Shown one piece after another: positions 60,646 to 64,000 of a stretch of 64,000 nucleotides of DNA. Both the position numbers and the translations under genes were made by a program. The DNA is from Hymenopus coronatus (Eukaryota; Arthropoda; Insecta; Mantodea; Hymenopodidae): the NCBI GenBank assembly GCA_030762935.1, contig CM060890.1:63676765-63740764 (forward strand), given 5' to 3'. The notes below the pieces were generated by a model, which saw only the letters and a program-made list of their open reading frames with translations, was not told where the DNA came from and did no database searches. Numbering within the stretch: the first letter of the stretch is position 1; each line of letters opens with the position of its first letter.

Positions 60646-61335
60646 AGATTTTTTAAAAAACCAATCGATAAGTGGACAATTTAAGTTCTATTTCCTTTGC
60701 ATTTCAATAAAAACAAAAATGAGATGAAACAAAAGGTGATACCGTTTAAGATGCGTAGTTTAAAACTGAAACCAAAACAAGACATATCATGGAAACGGTC
60801 AACTCTGCAACAAAAAAGTTTAGGATTATAAATTGTATGTTTTAACGAGATCTACATTTTTTGTCTTGTAAGTTTTTGTGTATCTGTTACGGTTTACCAG
60901 TTATGCAAAATTCAACAAAATTCATCCAGAATTAACAGCTCTTCAGAACCGATTCCCAGAAAATTCAAGATTTACATTTTATTTGTGATGTAATTATCTT
61001 TAATATACGACATTTTAATCAAAGTCGTTAAAGCCATTTTCCAGAAAAACAAAAAGTTCAAAACTTTTTCCATGCAGGGGTAGTTGGGGGTAGGGGGATT
61101 TTCTTGAAACTTCGTGTCGCAGTTTTTAAAGATACCAAACTTAAATACTATCTTTCGGTTTTTGAGCTATGCTGTCCAGACACACACGCGTACACCTTTA
61201 TCTATTTTTTTTTTTTTTTGACTTAGGAGACCTCAAAATATATATTTACGGTGAAATCTTGGTATGAATTTTTGGGTGTAATACAATACTTCCTCTACAC
61301 ACTATGTACATAGTATGTGTAGAGAAAGTAAAAAC
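60646..61335 (-). mobile_element. family H copy 27, right arm of an inverted pair
   Basis: Starts tail-proximally (ATCGATAAGTGG) and runs through all body landmarks in reverse to a well-preserved head hairpin (CTACACACTATGTACATAG, GTGTAGAGAAAGT) at 61293-61330. Together with copy 26 it forms a 1.27-kb imperfect palindrome. Confidence 0.85.
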
Positions 61336-62100
61336 TATTTTTTGTGAAGGTCTCGTACTGGGAGACAAAATTTCGTATCTTAAGAATTTTAAAGAACCAT
61401 TCTGCGAATTAAGTAAGTGTAACTGAAGGTATTTTCACTGCCGCAACAATTTCTGATTTAACGCAAGATACTGGTTTTGAAGATCTATTAGCAACCAATG
61501 AAAACATATCGGTATAGTTCAGTACTATGTTAATTATTTTGGGGGAAAAATGTGTTAGCTCTAAACTAGAAATATGATCCCAAGGTCGCGGATTTAAACC
61601 CAGTGGTCGTTTTAATTGTGCTTAAAAGCGACAGCCCCATGTTAGTAGATTTATTGACAAGTAAAAGAACTGCGGAACGAAATTACAGCAACCGACAGCG
61701 CTTATATGATCCTGGAAATTTACAGCGCCATTAACTATGTATATTAACAAAGACACGTTAATGGAAAACAAAGTTCTGGTACGTATGTAACGTATCTCTG
61801 TTACTGCATTTAATACACGCCCTTTACACTTATTTTCTGATAATCTTAGTGCACGTACAACATCTTCATCATGACAATATTATCAGCAAACTGGATATGT
61901 GAAAGTAATCTAGCAGGCTAATTAATTATTCTTTATTGGCAGCTTATTAAGGATTCTCCGGATGTACTTTGCGAAAGGAAAATATATATGGTAAAGATAA
62001 TAAAATAAAACATCGATCGTTATATCTAGACCATACCTGAAAAAGTTATGCGTGCACCATTTCAAAAAATCAGTTTTAATTTTCTTATACTTTTTTTTTT
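61336..62100. other. unassigned region with a weak tRNA-like motif
   Basis: GGTCGCGGATTTAAACCCAG near 61583 resembles a decayed B box. Otherwise nothing recognised. Confidence 0.35.
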
Positions 62101-62104
62101 TTTC

Positions 62105-62345
62105 TGTAACTTAACGTCCTTTAACCTGGTTGGTCATATAGGACGAATGAAATTAGTGAAATGATGCTCAAATAATCTAGGTCTATGGAGCTTAAAGTTA
62201 CTCGACATTCGTTTTCTCAGGATAAAGGAAATCCTCGAAAAACCCTTATCCGGGTACTCACCCTAAGAGAGTTCAAACTCATGACCTGTTGAGTGTGAGG
62301 CAGACACGCTACCACCCAGGCTAGTCATAAACATCTTTATTTGTG
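62105..62345 (-). mobile_element. SINE-E copy 2, full length
   Basis: Minus-strand head GGGTGGTAGCGTGTCTGCC (A box) and ATGAGTTTGAACTC (B box), then TTTTTCGAGGATTTCC, ATCATTTCACTAATTTC and the 3' end TTAAAGGACGTTAAG near 62110. Same order of landmarks as the copy at 22559, with a better head. Confidence 0.8.
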
Positions 62346-62925
62346 CTAATCGTTGCTAATATTTCTTAGTTTCGAGGTCATACATCACAGTGAACAAAAG
62401 CTTAGTCGCGATGACCATGAGTGCTCATGCCCGTTCTCATAAAAAAACAAAAAACAAAAAAAAAAATGCTTCTGCTATTTTCTTTTCCCCTTACACCTCT
62501 TTCTACCCGGCATTCTGCGACTGAAACGCAACAGTAGTGACGTGTTACATCCGCAACTATGCCCGTGTGTGTGGTAATTCAAAATAACACAAACAAAATA
62601 CATACTTTTAAAAATCTATGAAAATAATGTTAATTTTAAGGATTATAATTCTTTTATATTTATAACAAATGCAACAACTCGCTCTTATATTGTGGCTGTA
62701 CCCTTCAGCCGTAATCCCCGACGTTTGTGAACGACTTGGTTCATAAGTAATAGCTGATGTTGGCCTCCCCTGCGTTAGTAGCCACAAGTCTGTGATTATT
62801 AGACCTGTGCGACTGAACACGTGTGCTGACGTCGAAGGCGGACATTGTTACACCTGAGTGAGTTTGTGACACTTGTGGTGGTTTTCACCTAGACTGCTTC
62901 TGGAAATTTCCTGATACGTGATTGA
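62346..62925. other. unassigned region upstream of a possible promoter
   Basis: Partly GC-richer (62690-62930). Contains a CRE-like TGACGTCG near 62828. No coding signal. Confidence 0.35.
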
Positions 62926-62929
62926 CAGG

Positions 62930-62966
62930 CATAAAAGGGGCAAGAAGCCCTGCCCAGAGCTCAGTT
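62930..62966 (+). promoter_or_regulatory. possible RNA polymerase II core promoter
   Basis: A TATA-like CATAAAAGGGG (62930-62940) lies about 32 bp upstream of the A in TCAGTT (62961-62966), the arthropod initiator consensus at its usual distance. The GC-rich spacer is typical. Downstream, ATG at 62977 opens only four codons, so any start codon must lie further on. CAG|GTTTGAG near 63002 could be a splice donor of a short leader exon. A chance match cannot be excluded. Confidence 0.35.
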
Positions 62967-63011
62967 TCAACTAGAAATGCATTGCGTGTAGCAGATACTC
63001 AGGTTTGAGGT

Positions 63012-63225
63012 GGGCCGCGCCGTGGCCGAGTGGTTAGACCACTCGCCTCTCACCTAGACGGCCCGCGTTCGATCCCAAGCGACCGCATGTGAGATTTGTG
63101 GTAGACAAAGCGGCGCAAGGGCGAGTTTTCTTAGGAATAGATCGTAAAATGGCATAAGCAAATAAGAAATACCATTCTGGTTGGTTTCCATAGCTACTCC
63201 ATCTTCATTCCATATGAACGATTGA
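63012..63225 (+). mobile_element. SINE-D copy
   Basis: Head CCGTGGCCGAGTGGTTAGAC (strong A box) and CGCGTTCGATCCC (B box) resemble a Ser/Leu-class tRNA start. The body GACAAAGCGGCGCAAGGGCG and CTCCATCTTCATTCCATATG matches 16883-16980. It abuts the 3' end of the LINE at the right edge. Confidence 0.75.
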
Positions 63226-63638
63226 ATAAGTGTATTTATTGACATAACAATATCATATGTACATAGAATTTCAACATTCGCACGGGTCCACAGACCGTAC
63301 GTGCTTTTGTAATACACACTAAAACAATATTAAAACAGCAAATAATTAAGAGTAAACGCAAAAATAAAAAGACAAAGGTAGTCCACAATCAAAAGCAATA
63401 TTAAAACAACAATAAAGAATTAAGGGTAAACCCGAAAAAATAATATAGGAATTTAAATTTACAGCAAAGAGTACACTTTCATAAATGCACCCTCTTATAA
63501 TCGATAATTACACTTAAAAGAAATATACAAACATAATATATATATATATATACAAAAACCATAACACAACAGTGACCTAAGTATGACATAATATATATAT
63601 GTATGTAGAATATTGTAGTCACTTTTGTTTAGTTGAAC
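63226..63638 (-). mobile_element. probable LINE 3' untranslated region
   Basis: Contiguous with the LINE open frame on the minus strand. It contains two imperfect repeats (about 63335-63375 and 63390-63430, each with TTAAAACA) and TCAATAAATACAC near 63235 on the minus strand, which may be the polyadenylation signal. An (AT)n run lies at 63537-63553. Confidence 0.5.
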
Positions 63639-64000
63639 TTATTCCTCCCCCCTCCCTTCTCTATTGGCAGCCTCCTCAGATCTCAGCTGTCTTGGCTTGG
63701 GTATAAATTTACCTAGCCCGTCCATGTGTTCCGTGCCTGCCAGTAGCGTCCAACATGCTTCTAGCCCTACATTCGCAGTGGTAAAGAATCGCGGTAAATA
63801 TTTTTCCTGCCATTCCTCCGTACCCCTACATCTTGCCAAGATGTGAGTCCACGACTCCTCCTCCTCGCAAATGGGACAGATTCTCGTACCATTCTCGTCA
63901 GAAATTTTCGTGCTCCTCCATGCACAAAGTCTAATCCACGCGAGCCCCTCTCTAATTGATGTATTGCTCCATGCCCCACTCCGAATTTAGCCCAGCCTGT
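63639..64000 (-). pseudogene. I/R1/Jockey-type LINE ORF2 C-terminus with CCHC motif (partial)
   Basis: The minus strand is open for about 111 codons ending at a stop at 63639-63641. It contains REGLAWIRLCAW, then ICPICEEEESWTHILARC, the C-x2-C...H-x4-C knuckle found at the end of ORF2 in I, R1 and Jockey-group LINEs, followed by RGTEEWQEKY. A stop appears just upstream, about 25 bp from the window edge, so decay is likely. The reverse transcriptase part would lie to the right, outside the window. It functions, if at all, in retrotransposon RNA binding. Confidence 0.8.

Overview
This window is repeat-rich, AT-rich nuclear DNA of an animal. The repeat content points to an arthropod, probably an insect with a large genome: many tRNA-derived SINEs, mariner-type transposase fossils, and CR1/Jockey-, I/R1- and RTE-like LINE fragments. 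No species is claimed. I find no intact protein-coding gene. Nearly every long open frame is a shadow of a repeat, and strings such as THTHTH or CVCVCV are translated (GT)n tracts.

The dominant feature is one interspersed family, called family H here. About 27 full or partial copies on both strands cover roughly a quarter of the window; the best full copies are 0.8-0.9 kb. Each begins with a terminal hairpin (ACTTTCTCTAC, then a palindromic CTATGTACATAG core, then GTAGAGAAAGT). A GT/GA-prone simple-sequence tract follows at a fixed place. The body has no coding capacity. The tail ends GTAGAGAAAGT, CATGTGAATGG, then T-rich DNA, so the tail repeats the head's 11-mer in inverted form. This layout resembles non-autonomous Helentron elements (HINE/DINE-1), which is an inference.

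Five SINE-like families are nested in and around family H. SINE-A (18.9, 43.0 and 47.6 kb) is a fold-back structure of two arms, in the best copies each with a nearly complete tRNA-like cloverleaf facing outward. SINE-B (9.8, 15.2, 16.5, 18.7, 33.8, 46.8 and 51.7 kb) has pol III A and B boxes and a conserved 3' end. SINE-C (33.9 and 39.6 kb) has exact 12- and 14-bp target duplications. SINE-D lies at 63.0 kb, with its body again at 16.9 kb. SINE-E lies at 22.6 and 62.1 kb.

Transposase and reverse-transcriptase fossils: a Tc1/mariner-like transposase (7.5-8.5 kb), a mariner 5' part (24.8-25.35 kb), a possible transposase N-terminus (35.4-35.6 kb), an RTE-like LINE C-terminus (19.7-20.3 kb), a lightly decayed CR1/Jockey-type LINE end inside a family H copy (31.4-31.9 kb), and a LINE ORF2 end with a CCHC motif at the right edge (63.6-64.0 kb). 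All lie on the minus strand. A 648-bp MITE with TTAA target duplication sits inside the first family H copy.

Other points: a perfect tandem duplication with 700-bp period (49,522-50,918), a tail-to-tail inverted pair of family H copies (60.07-61.34 kb), and one possible RNA polymerase II core promoter (about 62.93-62.97 kb). The remaining stretches are AT-rich and hold nothing I recognise. Nesting gives a relative chronology: family H is oldest, SINE-B, the MITE and the CR1-like LINE inserted into it, and SINE-A and SINE-C then inserted into SINE-B.
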